Translations under genes and position numbers: made by a program
Shown here: positions 34,596 through 47,124 of the stretch, one piece after another
How positions within the stretch are numbered: position 1 is the stretch's first letter
Layout: each line of letters starts with the position of its first letter
The notes under the pieces: generated by a model
Told to the model about the DNA's origin: nothing
Databases searched by the model: none
What the model saw: only the letters and a program-made list of their open reading frames with translations
From: Chinchilla lanigera
Taxonomy: Eukaryota > Chordata > Mammalia > Rodentia > Chinchillidae
Assembly: GCF_000276665.1 (NCBI RefSeq)
Contig: NW_004955477.1
Span: forward strand, 2,647,337 to 2,711,336
Length of the DNA: 64,000 nt
Direction: 5' to 3'

Positions 34596-35439
34596 AAAAC
34601 ACTTGCACTACCAGGCTAGGTTACCTTCTTGGATTCCAATGATGTATCTAACCATCCGTGCTGTAGCCACCCACAGCAGTATCTGGAAAGAGGTAAGACA
34701 GCTGCACCTGCCGCCCTTCCAGTTGACCCAGTTAACACCGCAAGATACAGAGCTGAAAGCAAAACCAAAGTCACCCCACGGAGAAAAGGTAACAAACACA
34801 CAGGAGCCTGCCACTGGGATTCTGCCACTCACAGCCAAGTGCACAGCCTGTAGACACTAGGCAGGCCCCTTGCTCCCAGCGAAAGGGTTCAGACAGAAAC
34901 TGGGTTTCTCCCTTGCCAGGTACCTACAAGCTCCAGCACTCAGGGAGCACCCAGGTATAAGGGAAAAAATGCCCACTGGGGAGCCACAGTCCCCATACCC
35001 TGGGGTGGTCAGATGGCTGAAAGCACCCTGGCTGGTAGCCCACTGAAGCCCAAACCATGAGAGGGACCACTGAAAACAGAAGAAAACAGGAAGGCTGCTT
35101 TAATGGTAGGCAGGAGCCTAGAGGGCTTGGGCTTTATAGACAGAAAGACTACACAGCCAACTCCCGCCTTGTTGGTGGGACAGTGCCCACAGTCTCTTTG
35201 TCCCACTGAGTTGGCAGATTCTAACAGAAAGTACCTCGGGGCACTCCTGACCCAGGCCTGCCCACGGAATGTGGGCAAGGAATGCAGAAGTGTGTCAGCC
35301 TGAGTTGTGGCCTACAGCGGGATGCCCCTGGGCCAGCACCCAGGGCTCCCTAGTCCCCAGTCACTCACCCACTCACTCATTTATTCACTCAACAAGGACT
35401 TTCAGCATTTGCGGAAGATCCCCTGAGTAGCTCATCATT

Positions 35440-36020
35440 TCCCAGGTGGGGAGCACACTCTCACTGTCCTACCAGTTTCCCTGTCCAAGCCGCCACCAAA
35501 TGGCCACCCCGCTGGTCTCCTTATGGGTGCCCTTGGCCACTGTTCACCTTTTACCCAGAACCAAAGTCATCTTTTTAAAGCAGAGAGCAAACCATGTCAT
35601 TCCTCTCCAACTTCGCACAGCAACCAGCATAAAATCCAGGTCACTCCTCTCCCAACCCCACACTCCCACATGAGCCAACCCCAGGATCCCTCACCTTCCT
35701 GTGCCCATCCTCTCCACCCCTGCTGCTAGGTGCTGCTACCTCGGTTTCTCTGCCCTGGGATCTCTACATGACAGGCTCTGCATTCTCCTTCCTATCTGTG
35801 TGCTCCTCAGCGGCCCTCCTTGAGCATCCTGACTAGATCACTACCCTCCTGTCACGGGCTCCTCTCTGGCATACCTCATGCACACCTGTTTTACACAACA
35901 CAGCATGGTCAGTGTGCCTGTGTCTGTGCATATTCTCTGCTCTGTGAGAATGAAGCTTCCCAGGAAAGGGGGCTCTCTTGTTTATGATGTTCCAGCGCAG
36001 AGCAGGTTCCATGTCTGGAG
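35440..36020 (+). mobile_element. L2 LINE fragment
   Basis: 'gagcaaaccatgtcattcct', 'gcataaaatccaggtcactc', 'ctgtgtgctcctcagc' and 'gaagcttcccaggaaagggg' are in L2 3' order. Confidence 0.7.
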
Positions 36021-36273
36021 CCGCCTGTCAGAGCCAGCCTACTCCCATACATCCCGTGGACATTCAGCCAACAGAAGCAGGTGTTCACTGGGCAGAACGT
36101 ATTTGCTTCCCCAAATTGCTGGGCTCAGGGAAAGCCAAAACTCAGTAGGGAACTGAGTGAGGCAAGGCCACCCCACTCAACCAGGTCTTCCCAGGCGCCC
36201 CATGCCTGCCCCCAATTCCCCATCCAAGGGTGCCAGCAGACCAGGAAGGTTTCACACTAAAATATTACAATAT

Positions 36274-36642
36274 GAAAGAACACCAGTAAAGGGCTTCTGG
36301 GATGTGGGAAAAGAGAAGGGAAAGAAGGAGAAATTTTGTATGTATGTATATACAGGATAGATAACATGGTTGTTCTTCTATCTGCTGTTTCTATGCTGAA
36401 AGAAACTGTCAATGAGTCTTTGGTTGACCAGTATTGCATGTCTATATCTGTTTTCATGAGAAGCCACTTTGAAGATATCAATATGTAATACAACCACCAT
36501 TGTTAATTCCCTACCACTTTGTTTGTAACTCTGTATTGTCTGTATTGTGCTTGTGATATGTTGTAAAATGTTGTATGTCTGTTAATGTTTCCCTCCTTTT
36601 ATCCTTAAAATAAAAAAAAAAAAAAAAAAAAGAAAGAACACC
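36274..36642 (+). pseudogene. Processed retrocopy of an unidentified mRNA 3' end
   Basis: gaaagaacacc occurs at 36274-36284 and 36632-36642. The 347-bp insert between them ends in 'ccttaaaataaa' and then A20, so it is a reverse-transcribed polyadenylated RNA. The body resembles a 3' UTR: it is T-rich, has no long reading frame and contains 'tgtattgtctgtattgtgct'. It does not match B1, ID or the L1 tail seen in this window. I do not recognise the parent gene. A lineage-specific L1 or LTR 3' end is the main alternative. Confidence 0.8.
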
Positions 36643-36644
36643 TT

Positions 36645-39600
36645 CTCCATCTTCTCCATTGAAAGTGAGCCATCTTGCTCCTTTCACTGATTGTATGAGA
36701 CTACACAGCCCAGTAATACAGCTCCCTTTTTGTTAATGGCACCCCAATTTTGCCTTGGAATACCTCCTCTCCCTCACTGAACAGGTCTTGGTGGTACTGT
36801 TAATCAAGGTACCTCCATTTCCTCTGGCACAGGATGACAAGAAACCAGGGCTTGCTGGCCATACAACGACTGGCTCACATTCTGACTCCCAAAACAAGGG
36901 GTGCAATGCCAGCTCACCTAAAAGGGAGGTCTCAGGCTGCCCTTGAGCACCTGCTTCCAGCGTTTTCTCATGTCTGGGCCCTGCCCCACCAGCTCTTCTC
37001 TAGGCCCGTGAGCTCTCTGCCATGGCTCTAGGGAGTACTCTTTTGGTATGAGTTACCCAGGATGGTCCCTGTCATGAATGAGGAATTCTGATTGGTATCA
37101 TTCAAGACCTCAAGGTGGGATGAGGGGCTCCCATCTTGCTTTCTGAGCCCTGCCTGTGAGGTAAAACTGGTGGCAGCCAGGCCAGAACATCTTGTACCCA
37201 ATAACTTCCTAGGTATGTGACGCCAGGCAGATTTCCCTAAGGCCCAGTCTACACAGGCAAAGCAACAGCCCAGTGTCCCCAATGGGCTCCAGTTTGACCA
37301 CAGCCTTCCTATTCCCAGTCTACCCAGAGTATAATAAAATTCTCACTGGTGTGTGTCATTCCTTTAGCCAGCCTCTCCCAGCCTTCAACCCTCTGCATCC
37401 ACACCAAGAGGAGAAGCCCATTGCCACGTACCAAGGCCCACCAGGCCCAAGGGAACTTTCAGCCCCTGAAGCTTCACAGTACTCTGCTATCTGCACAGAA
37501 GCACACACCCAATGCCTGTCTAAGGTCTGCAGTACAGGAAGAGAGCATATTTTCCCTCTGAACCCCTCTTTCTTCAAGGTCTCTGTTCCAAAGCCCACCC
37601 AGAGCAGAGCCTGCTCTCTGTGAGACTCTTCACATAACACAAAGTCTTTGGAATCACATCCTTGTAGGAAAGGCAAAAGCCGAAAATCCAATTGAGACTT
37701 CAGGGCCATCTGTCTGACAAAAGAAGAGGGCTGACTTAAATAAAGACACAATTAAGGTTCCAAATGAGGAACTAGCCCATGTAGAAAATGCTAGGCCTTC
37801 ACCAACTTTCTTCTGCAGATACTAACCAAAGCAGTCAGGTCACTTTTTCCTTCTCCTGTCACAGGGTACAGGGAGCCACAGTGCAACAGGGAGGAGCTTG
37901 CAGCCATGCACCAGAGGGAACAAGCACAGCACCCACGCCTTTTAAACAGAACTAGGGAGAGACTGTGGCAGCAGAAAGCAGAAGGGAGATCCAGGCTGCG
38001 GGGAGCCGAGAAGGGAGCAGTGCCCTTGGGAGGAGGCTCTCAAAGACACTAATGGAGATCCCACAGCCCTGCCTCCAAGGCTTCAGATGTACGTAGGTAC
38101 AGGGGTCCCTCGGGTATCTCTGCCTGCCCAGGGTGAAAGGCACAAGACTTCCTCAGACTCTATGAGCACTACAAGTCCTAACCTCAGGCCAGCCCATGAC
38201 CTGCCCGGGAGCTCGGCTGGGCTGCTGAGTCCAAAGTGCAATTTGGCATCACCAGGAGGATGAAGACTCCCAGTGCCTAGGCAGCTGGGTACCAGGCCCA
38301 ACATGGGTACTACTCCTTCAGACTGGCAAGCACCTTAACCCTGGCATCCTAATCTCATAATCACAGAAGGAAGTATCCATTCTACCTACCAAAATAATCC
38401 CTCAAAAAAACTTGTGTGGGTTGTTAGAGAGAAAGTCTGGCAACCTGGAGCCATGTACCACCCTCTGCCCCACAGCAGCCCCTGGCCAGCTCCCTCTGGT
38501 CTCCAGACTTGAGAAAGGGCTGGGAGACTTGCTGGGGAAAGAAGGCCAGGCCTGGCCAAAGGAGGTGGTCGCTCTGGAAACAAGAGAAGGGCCCTTGCCC
38601 CGCCCCCTCCTGTGCACGTGGGTGTACAGGAAGGAGCTGCAGGAGCTCAGTGCTCCAGGGTCAGATGTCTGGGCTGTGTTCCAGTGGCAGCAGCTAATGT
38701 TAGAACACCAGAAGGAAGAACCCGCTCAGCAGAGGACAGCGACCCGGCGCAGGAAGAAAGCGGAGCCAGTCCAGTCATGGCTGCTGACTGTATGAGCTAG
38801 GCAGGGGCTGGGGGGCAAGGCCTGGGCCCTTGAACCCTCTCTCCTGGACATGTGGGCCCCGATGCCCAGAAAGGAAAAATGCTGAGCGTTCATCAGTTCT
38901 TTCTTTTTCCTACATCTTTCCCAGCAGTAGGGACACTTATGCTGTCACCACTTTTTGGAAGGAAAATGAGTCATTATAAGGATGACTAGAAAGACAGGGA
39001 CAGAAGCTGCTCCTCTTGCTCCTCACTAGGCCTCAGGGCACCAGCGTGGGCTCTCTTCCAGCGCATCCTAACACCCAGCGCTCCCAGAAGCCCTGTGACT
39101 TTCCCCTGCAGCCTCAGATCTTCTGCCCTCTGTGACGAAAAGCAGCTCAGGGCCCGGGGTAGGCTGTGCCTCAGGGACCTGCTCCCAGAATTCCAAACGG
39201 CCTGTGCTGGAGCACGGCCCAGCCTCCCCAGGATCATGTTTTCTTTTTTAATCTTAACTCCCCACTTCTGTTATCTTCTTGGTCTGACTAGAAAACAAGA
39301 GAAACTATTTTCCATCTTGCCTGTTGTTATCTTCAAGGTACAGTATTTACATGAGGATGATGTTACAAGTCGTCAAAGTGGATGCAAAACCCAGCACCTA
39401 CCCCTGCACCTTTGCAGGCTGTTCCCAGTGAACACTGACACCAGGTGACCCTGCAGTTCAGTGTCCTGGAGGTCATCGTGGCCTGAGATTGTGCAGGGTC
39501 TTTTTGCAGTTATTTACCGTGGAACCTTCTAGGAGGCCTGCAGGATCCTCGAGATGGCCACAGCCTCTAGGGCCATGCCAAAAGGTGCTGGGTGGAGCAC

Positions 39601-40555
39601 ATGGCCTTGACCTGAAGTCTGTGCCCTGATACCCTGCTTACAAGCTATGTCCTGGACACCCCTACCCAGACCTGATCTGCAGTTTGCTGGATAAGGGCTA
39701 GAGATGGGTGGTGTAAGGCTGTGGGCTCTGTGAGCGACACGCCAGGCACCCCCATCGCCTTCCTGTGGGCCTACACTGGGCCTCCACTCGCCCCAGGTAA
39801 GCAGCACCGGGCCAGGCCCGGAAGGTGGCCAACAATGTGTGCTGTGTCAACCAACCCACAGACGGGTTGCTCCACGGGGGCTGCTCCCACACTGGCCTGC
39901 CATCTGGAGCAGAGGGGGGAAGGGGAGCAGGGGGAGACAGATGGGACCACAGCACTGCGCCAGGTGGTTCTGGGCCTGGATCGGCCAGTAACAAGAAGCA
40001 GCAGAAAGGAGGACACTCTCCAGGGAGGCAGGCAGAGCCTGGGAAGAAAGTGAAGACTCCAATCTATAAGACAGAATCGCAGGCCAAGACTCTTCCAATG
40101 AGCCCGCTCACTTCCCTTGACTTCCTTCTTTTGAACAGACAAGTTTCCCTCCCTGGCTGGGGCTGAAAGGCCATGCTCTCCTGGCTGGGGCTCAGGCCAC
40201 ATCTTTGGAAAATCAGCTCAGCCCACCTCAAGCCCATGTGCCTGGGGGCCAGGTCTATGGCCAAGACCAGCCAGTCCCACCCTGAGAGGGGACTGAGCAC
40301 AGCTGCAGCCACGGGGGCCAAAAGCACTGCTGGACCCAGGGAACAGCACCTCCTGTGAGATTTCAAGGGAGTCCCTTGCCCTGATGCTGCTGCTTCTGGT
40401 CAGGGCTACTCTAGATATATTCTTCAGATTTCCACAGGGAAAGAAAGTCACCACCAGCAAATAAACAGAGCAGCTCCTACCTGCACCCCAACCCCACAGC
40501 TGTGATCTGAGCAGCAGCCAGCAAAGGACCAAAACAATGACAAACTTATAAGTCA
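36645..40555. other. Intronic stretch, nothing recognised
   Basis: Almost 4 kb without a clear SINE or LINE copy, which is unusual for this window. Several ORFs of 110-145 aa at 37.3-40.3 kb overlap on both strands and show no family features. The stretch at 38.4-40.3 kb is comparatively GC-rich. Confidence 0.4.
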
Positions 40556-40579
40556 CTGGGCAATGGGAACATGCACATG

Positions 40580-41290
40580 CACTTACTCTACAAATATTTA
40601 CTAAGCACCTACTAGGCACTAGGTGCAGGTGGGTGCTAGTACCAAGTATTCGGCAACAAGCAAAACAGACAAAATATCCTGTTTTCATGAGGCCCCATCC
40701 TAGCATAGAATTCACTCAATAAACACAACAAAGAGGTAACTATATAAAGTGATAAGTACCAAAGGCAGAAATCAGATGGAGAAAGAGGACAGGAAATATG
40801 TGTAGAGGGAGGTATAGAGGAGGCAGAAGCTGGGGGCAGGATTAAATTTTAGGCTGAGAAGAAGTGATCAGGAAAGAAAGAAAAGGAGGGAGAGTCCTGT
40901 GCTAACAGGAGAGAGCTCCATGAAAGAAGTGCAAAGGCCCTGAGGCGGGCTCACACTTGCCACATCTGAGCTAGGACGATGTGACTTCAGCAGAGGAAAA
41001 AAGGAGAACAAGGGTAAGGTCAAAGAGGTCACAGCAGGCAAGACTACATAGGCCTTGTACATCCTAGTGATTTGCTTGCTAGTAGGAGGTTTCGAACAGA
41101 AGGTGGACAGATCTGATGGGTAGTCCCACTGACCACTGAATGGAAAACAAGTTAAAGGAACCAGGAGCAGGGGACCAGTTACCATAAGAATCCATAGGAG
41201 AGGTCAGCAAGTGAGACAAGGGTGATGGTAGGGGCATGATGAGACGTGATCAAGTTGCAGGTATCTATTAAATGCAAGCTGGAAAGGACG
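40580..41290 (-). mobile_element. L2 LINE, reversed, long copy
   Basis: 'caaatatttactaagcacct', 'gcaaaacagacaaaatatcc', 'gtgataagtaccaaaggcag', 'gtgcaaaggccctgaggcgg' and 'ggccttgtacatcctagtga' run through the reversed L2 3' region in order for about 700 bp. Minus-strand ORFs here are decayed L2. Confidence 0.8.
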
Positions 41291-41539
41291 TAGTGATGAC
41301 AAGACAGCTGAACTGCCATAGCAGCTCCTCCTTGCTGCAATGACCACAGATGTCACTAACCAAATACACCTTGGCAGCAATGCCAAGGACACAATGAAGA
41401 GCCACAAAGATTGGTGTCCAGACACCAGCCTGAGCACAGGTCAGCAAAACAAGCTGGCAGGCAGGGAGAAGCAGAGCTGTGAGGCAGTTACCATCTCATT
41501 CCAAGTCTCAGCTGCTATGTTTACAAAATGAGAAGGTCA

Positions 41540-41658
41540 GGCCCAATGGCTTCTAAGCCCCCTTTGTACATCCTTCACGACCCTGCTAGTGCTCCTGCTC
41601 TGCACGGTTTTTTCCAGTGTGCTTCGGCCCAGCTCCCAGACCTCATAAGAGCTTCACC

Positions 41659-41689
<31 letters not shown>

Positions 41690-42030
41690 GTCTTTTTGAG
41701 ACAGAGTCTCGCTATGGAGTTCAGACTGGCCCTGAGCTCACTTTGTAACCCAGGCTGGTCTCGAACTCACAACGATCCTGCTGCCTCAGCTTCCCGAGTG
41801 CTGGGATTACAGGCGTGCGCCACCACGCCCAGCTTGAGCTTCACCTATGAGTTACTACTAGTGGGATCACAATGTTCCTGTCTGTCCAGACAAGCCTCTC
41901 CCCCAACTAGACTGGAAGCTGCTCAAGGGCAAGAAAGGTAAGGCTCAGCTCTGAGTCACACTGGCTCCTGAATCCTCCAGCCCACATGTGACACATGTCA
42001 GGTGCTCGCGGAAGGCCTATGGAATGCATG
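41540..42030 (+). mobile_element. L2 fragment interrupted by B1
   Basis: 'cttcacgaccctgctagtgc' and 'ttttccagtgtgcttcggcc' lie left of the B1. 'gactggaagctgctcaaggg' and 'gacacatgtcaggtgctcg' lie right of it. Both are in L2 order. Confidence 0.55.
41649..41850 (-). mobile_element. Young B1 SINE, reversed, perfect 15-bp target duplication
   Basis: gagcttcacctatga is identical at 41649-41663 and 41836-41850. The body has a T26 run and closely follows the B1 consensus ('ttttgagacagagtctcgct', 'gtgctgggattacaggcgtg', 'cgccaccacgcccagc') with intact CpG sites, which suggests a recent insertion. Confidence 0.95.
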
Positions 42031-42034
42031 CAGA

Positions 42035-43535
42035 ACCCAGTGGCTTCCCAAGCTCTTGCCAGGGCAAGAGACCTCGATCTATTTGCTCGATCTGTTTGCT
42101 TTTCATCGGCATGAGGTTAGGAAAGGGAGCCTGACTAACAGTGCTTAGTGTGGGCTTCCATAAGGGGCTGTAGAGGATGCCAAAAGGGAGACTGGGTGAC
42201 ACAACTGGGTGGCTGTTGGCCTCTTACTGAACCACGGAAGCGGCAGAATTGAAGGACATACCCAGCTGTGTACCTCATCAAGGGTATTTCTGCCTGAGTG
42301 TGACTTTCCTGCAGGGGGCCAGCCCCCACTCGCTTCTGAACTGGGCTTCGAAGGGGGGTCGGGTTAAGGTTGTTTTGCTCATAGTCTAAGGCTCAGTTAC
42401 CTGCTTCCCTGCCCAAGACCACCACTACCTGATCAGAAGATAATTGCTACACAAGGTAGCTGTCACCATAGCAGGTCACCTTGGCCACCAGGCTGCACCT
42501 CTTTTCTCCCTCATCTCCCACTCCTGACATTCCTGAGATGGCAGGTCTTGTTCTGCACCGCCCTTTGGAGACAGGGTCTTATCTTGGCCACCACTCAGGG
42601 CCCCTTCTGGAAAGCACCTCCCCTTGCCAGGTGGAAACAGAAGGAATGTCAGGCTCAGCTTGGCAGGGTAGCGGAACCATGCTTGGCATTATTTAATGGC
42701 CTTACCTTGCCCAATCACCAGATAAGTACTAATCTGGGCCAGGCTACCTCCTTCTTATGGGTGTACATCAAAGCTCTAGGCCCCACTGCCCCATGACCCC
42801 AATCTGGAACATCTCACATGGCTCTGCTCTCAGGCACCTTGAAACCAGTTTGCTGAATTTAGATGTCCCATCTACAGCCACCTGCATGTCAGGCCTCAGA
42901 GAAAGTCATCAAAAAAAAAAAGCCCACTAGGTCCTCACCAGTTCAGGGCTGAAGGTCCTGCATGCTATAGAGTCAGCTCCCTGGTTGGCGAGGCTTCTCG
43001 TTAGGATCATCACCATGGTAAGGACCTCAGGTGCTGGGCTGCATCCCAGGGTGGGCAGAAGCCATCTTCAGGTAGTCAGACCTGGCCAGCAGTGATGCCT
43101 GGGCACCCCCAGGGTAATGATATCAGCAGAAACAGCTGCCCATGGGTCCCTCACCCTTGTGACAGGGCCCTTCCAGGAAATGGCCAAGCGTGGTCAACTC
43201 CCTGGAAAGATAAAAGGTAGGCAAAGGGGTTCAGGACTACGAAAGACACAGACCCTGAGATAACAGCCCCCCACATCTGTGGACCCTGTGGGAACAGACA
43301 ACCTCATTATTAAATGAGGTACATTCTGGGAAGGTCACAAAAGCCTAAAATCACCTTCTCAGAACTACCCGCCCCCCCCCACGAACCTCTTCTGCCAGCC
43401 CTGAGCATCCCTAAGTCAATATCCTGCTGAGTGGTTCAACAAATTTGGGTTGCCACACAATGCCTTTAAGATCTATCTCAGGGTCTATCTGGCTAACAAT
43501 CTGAGATCCCTGCAGTGTGCTCAAAGCATGTGACA
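42035..43535. other. Intronic stretch, nothing recognised
   Basis: No exon or repeat is supported, apart from short A and C homopolymers at 42909-42920 and 43371-43381. Confidence 0.4.
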
Positions 43536-43539
43536 CTGA

Positions 43540-43700
43540 CCCAGGGGCAGCGGGTAGTGCACACCTGTAATCCTAGTACTCAGGAGGCTGAGGCAGGAGG
43601 ATCCTTGGGAGTTTGAAGCCACCTTGGGCTACATAGTGAGTTCAAGGCCAAGCTGAACTATACAGCAAGACCTTGTCTCAAAAAACAAAAAAACAAGCAA
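43540..43700 (+). mobile_element. B1 SINE
   Basis: 'gtgcacacctgtaatcctag', 'ctcaggaggctgaggcagga', 'gggctacatagtgagttcaa', 'ggccaagctgaactatacag' and an A-rich tail form a full B1 with the internal duplication. 'gtgaca' flanks it on both sides. Confidence 0.9.
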
Positions 43701-44229
43701 AAGACAAGTGACATCGCACCACTGAGCTGGTATTACAGGCAGCTTCAGCACATACTAGGACAAGTAAAGACAGGAGGAGGATTGAAACATGCTTCATCCC
43801 CCACATCCAAAACTGAAGGGGGCAGCACTCTGGGAGTCAACTGGAAGCAGAGGACCCACAGCTGGCACGCTAGTTCTCCTCCCCGCCAGTTATGAGCCTC
43901 ATGGGGAGGCTCCATGTAAGTCACACATTTTTTGTTCTTGCCAGTGCCACATTTCAGCATCAATATATTTACAACACTGGGGGCTTCTGTAGCTTTGTCC
44001 TCTTCTCCAGAACGAAACACTGAGTGGACTTTCCACAGCGACAGGACCCACCTCAGCATCACCATTCCACACAGCCAGTCACCTCCTCCCTAGTTTACCA
44101 TCATTTCCCATGAAGCAAATACAGCCTTTAGTTCAGGCTTGAAAAATTCCTCCTAACCAGCTAATTTCTCTGATCCTACTTCCCCACCCCACCCTTCTGT
44201 GGTTAAGCATTCAAAGAAAGTCAGGCATT

Positions 44230-44520
44230 GTCAGGACACAAGGAATCTGAAGACCACCATCAAAAACTAAAACATAATGACAATAATAGTAATACATAAA
44301 TAGAAAGGCAGCTCCTAAACTGTAATTAAAAACAAACTGCTCAGCACAGGAAAATGTTTTAGAATCTGCTGCTCTACGTAAAAATTAATTGCACCCTGGT
44401 ATTTACTTGCCATCCAGATTGTAAATCATATTTTCCTGTTTACTTCGATTAGACTTTACAGTGGGTGTTATTGAAATTGCTCAATTACGGGCCAGCTGGC
44501 AAGCACAGGAAAATTACCTT
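44230..44520. other. AT-rich repeat-free block, candidate conserved non-coding element
   Basis: Dense homeodomain-like cores (TAATTA, AATTAA, ATTAATTG, CAATTA) lie around 'catattttcctgtttacttc' and 'gattagactttacagtg', with no repeat landmark. Composition differs sharply from its flanks. Conservation is not tested. Confidence 0.35.
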
Positions 44521-45029
44521 CTACTGTTCTTCGAAAACAAGGTTCATCCAAAGTGCAGAAGCAGGGAAGGGGAGGAGGAAAATCAATACATTTCCAAAGC
44601 CTGGCTGCTCGGGAAGGAAGGCCCAGGGTCTGAAGACTCCCAGGCTGCACTGGGAGACCTGATATGTAACTTCAATGCCATATCCATCTGGAAACAGCGT
44701 CCTAACCAAGTGTGAGCTGTTGAGGGAAGGAATTCCAGACCACTCCTCCAAGTTCTGGCCAAACAGCTGAGCCAGAAATGCCGGTTGGCCCCCTGGATGC
44801 TTGGCTCAGGAGCAGGCCAGGAGGGGTGCTCCTGGACTCAGCCTTCAAAGGGGCCCTTTGTGCTGCCTCGGTGGCGAAGGCCTGATGGCAGCCATCGTCT
44901 TTCTGGGCGTGAGCCTCAATTCAGTTCTAGGGCAGCCAGCCACTGGCACAAGGCCTGGGAGGGACCTGCCCCTCGCTCCCCTCCCCCACATTTCCTTCTC
45001 CTCCAAGGGGGTAGGTAGGTTTGGTAGTT

Positions 45030-45185
45030 ACAAACGCAGGTCCTGAGCCAAGAACACCTGAGTTGGGATCCCATCTCCTGAGAGGCACTGTTTGAAAAAC
45101 CTATGCCAAGTGACTTACTCTCTGCACCTCAGTGTCCCTCTGTAAAATGGAGACAACACTTCCTGCCTCATAAGGTTACCATATC
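45030..45185 (+). mobile_element. MIR
   Basis: 'gaacacctgagttgggatcc', 'gccaagtgacttactctctg', 'cctcagtgtccctctgtaaa' and 'atggagacaac' form a long, well-kept forward MIR. Confidence 0.8.
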
Positions 45186-46114
45186 CTATGGAAGCAGAGC
45201 TCAAGCCCTCTGCTCAGGGCCCAGCTGGTTTGCGAAGTGTTCAGCAAACAGTGGTTGCTGCTTTTAGTTTCATGGGCAGCTGGTGAATCCAAGTTCTTTT
45301 CTGGGCAATGGACACCCAGGCAGTTACCCTCTCAAATTTGTTTAAATTCCATCAAGAGGAGCCTGGCTATATTATGGCCCGTTCCTCTAGTGAAACAGTG
45401 GGAGGCCAGTAAGAACGATGCTGCGAAAGTCTATTGCCATGGAAACACATCAGCCCATCCAGACACAGCTCTGCACAAAGAAGGAAGCTGGACTGAAGTA
45501 GTTAAGGGCCCCCTGGCTCTCACCAGCTCTGTTTCCACCATAGCCCCTACAAGGGCACCAGGGCTGGCAAGGGAGCGCAAAGAATGATATGTACATAACA
45601 CAAACCATAGCACCATAAACTCCTGGGTGCCTGACTAGTCAGCAACTGACTGCAAGTGCCAAAACGAGGAGGAAGGGATGGGTCTTGTAAGGAGTGCTGA
45701 GAAGTAGGCGCTAGATAAATTGAAGGTAAAAGGAAAGGGGCACTGGAGGTATGTCTTCAAGAGATTCCTCTGCAAAGGGGCCAAAGACACACAGTACTGC
45801 CATAAGAGGAGGTTCTCACCCACAAGGACTTGGTCCAGCAAGCAATAGGGTAGTTATGGAAAGGACACCATTATGGCCTTTGAAAATGTTTCAATACAAC
45901 AGTCAGGACATGATGTAGAGAATGACGTGCATACTAGCCACTGACGCAGAGGGAATGGGGAGGACAACAGGACAAGGAGCCGGAAAGATAGATCCAACCA
46001 GAACACAGGCTCTGAAATCCACACTGAATGCACACCTTAACCTGCAGCTGTGGGGAGTCCTGAGGGGATTCTGAGGCTAGAGTTGGTGGCTTTGATCTGC
46101 TGGAAGAGATTTCT

Positions 46115-46190
46115 TTTCTCTGCACCCTTCACAACACCTAGCACAGTGCTCTGCACAAGATAAGAGCACAATACACATTTCTGGAATTAG
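46115..46190 (+). mobile_element. MIR/L2 3' end
   Basis: 'acaacacctagcacagtgct' followed by 'caatacacatttctggaatt' matches the common 3' end of L2 and MIR. Confidence 0.5.
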
Positions 46191-46542
46191 GTTAAATCAT
46201 AGTCACCTCTGTAATGGCCTGCGCACATTCACAGACCTTGCAAGGCTAGTCTCAACCAGGAGAGCTGGGAACAATCTGGAATTCTCTAGGATTCCTTTGG
46301 TCTGTGACACGGGCATAGCCAACTTCACTGGGGAATGGCAGCCCCTGTCCAGAGACTTAGACCACTTTAAGAATAGAGCCAGTGTCTTCTCATAGTGTGG
46401 CGCTGGAAAGGGCAATAACTGGGTAACCCCACAGTGGGGTGGAGGTAGGGAGCTTGACAAAGCCCTCCAGAGGCCACCCCTAGAGCATGGACTTTGCTTT
46501 TTTTGGTGCACTTTCTCTGAATCTGCATTAAGAACAGCTTCT

Positions 46543-46765
46543 CTCAGAGGCTGAGGCAGAAATATCACAAATTCAAGCCCAGCCTGGGCAATTTAGTGGC
46601 TTAGCAAGACCCTGTCTCATAACAAAAATTTAGAGAGGGCTAAATACTTATAAGGTATAAAGGCTCTGGATTCAATACCCCGTACCTTGGAACAACAACA
46701 GCTTCTAGACAGGCATGACAGCACACCCCTTTTATAGTCCCACTGTACAGGAGGACTTGTTATAA
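46543..46765 (+). mobile_element. B1-dID (5'-truncated) followed by a B1 scrap
   Basis: 46543-46700 carries the B1 end ('agaggctgaggcagaaatat', 'agcaagaccctgtctcataa'), a linker, and an ID-like half ('ctctggattcaataccccgt'). 46710-46760 ('gacaggcatgacagcacacc', 'cactgtacaggagg') is a B1 start. Confidence 0.7.
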
Positions 46766-46789
46766 CCACTCCCCAGCCACTCTGGCCAT

Positions 46790-46925
46790 GAGGCCTTTAA
46801 CAGAGCTGAGCTGATGCTGGTGCCATGTCCCAGAACTGTGAGCTAAATAAACGTCCCTTCTTTATAAAGTTACTCAGCCTCAGGTATTTCACTGAAGTAG
46901 CAGAAAACGGATACCAGGTACCTTA
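46790..46925 (+). mobile_element. MaLR LTR 3' end (old, non-coding)
   Basis: 'ctgatgctggtgccatgtcc', 'cagaactgtgagctaaataa', 'tttataaagttactcagcct' and 'caggtatttc' follow the 3' end of ERVL-MaLR LTRs. It is a non-coding remnant. Confidence 0.7.
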
Positions 46926-47060
46926 CACGCATGAGCTACAAGGCAAGTTCAGTTGTCCCCATTTACAGCCATATGAAGGAAACTCAAGGGAGTCTGGGCT
47001 CAGAGCTGAGATTTGAACCAGCTCCCATGCCAGTGCTTCCCGCTGCTGACATCTCCATCC
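46910..47060 (-). mobile_element. MIR
   Basis: 'cagttgtccccatttacagc', 'ctcagagctgagatttgaac' and 'cagctcccatgccagtgctt' are a reversed MIR. Confidence 0.6.
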
Positions 47061-47124
47061 CAAATGCACCCTTCAGAAGCCCACTCTGGCAACAACCACA
47101 TTCAGCCCAGGAACTGCACCCCTT

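Noticed and set aside
37273..40366. Cluster of 110-165 codon frames on both strands
   Set aside because: This stretch is GC-richer, so stops are rarer. The frames overlap on both strands and lack family features or splice context.
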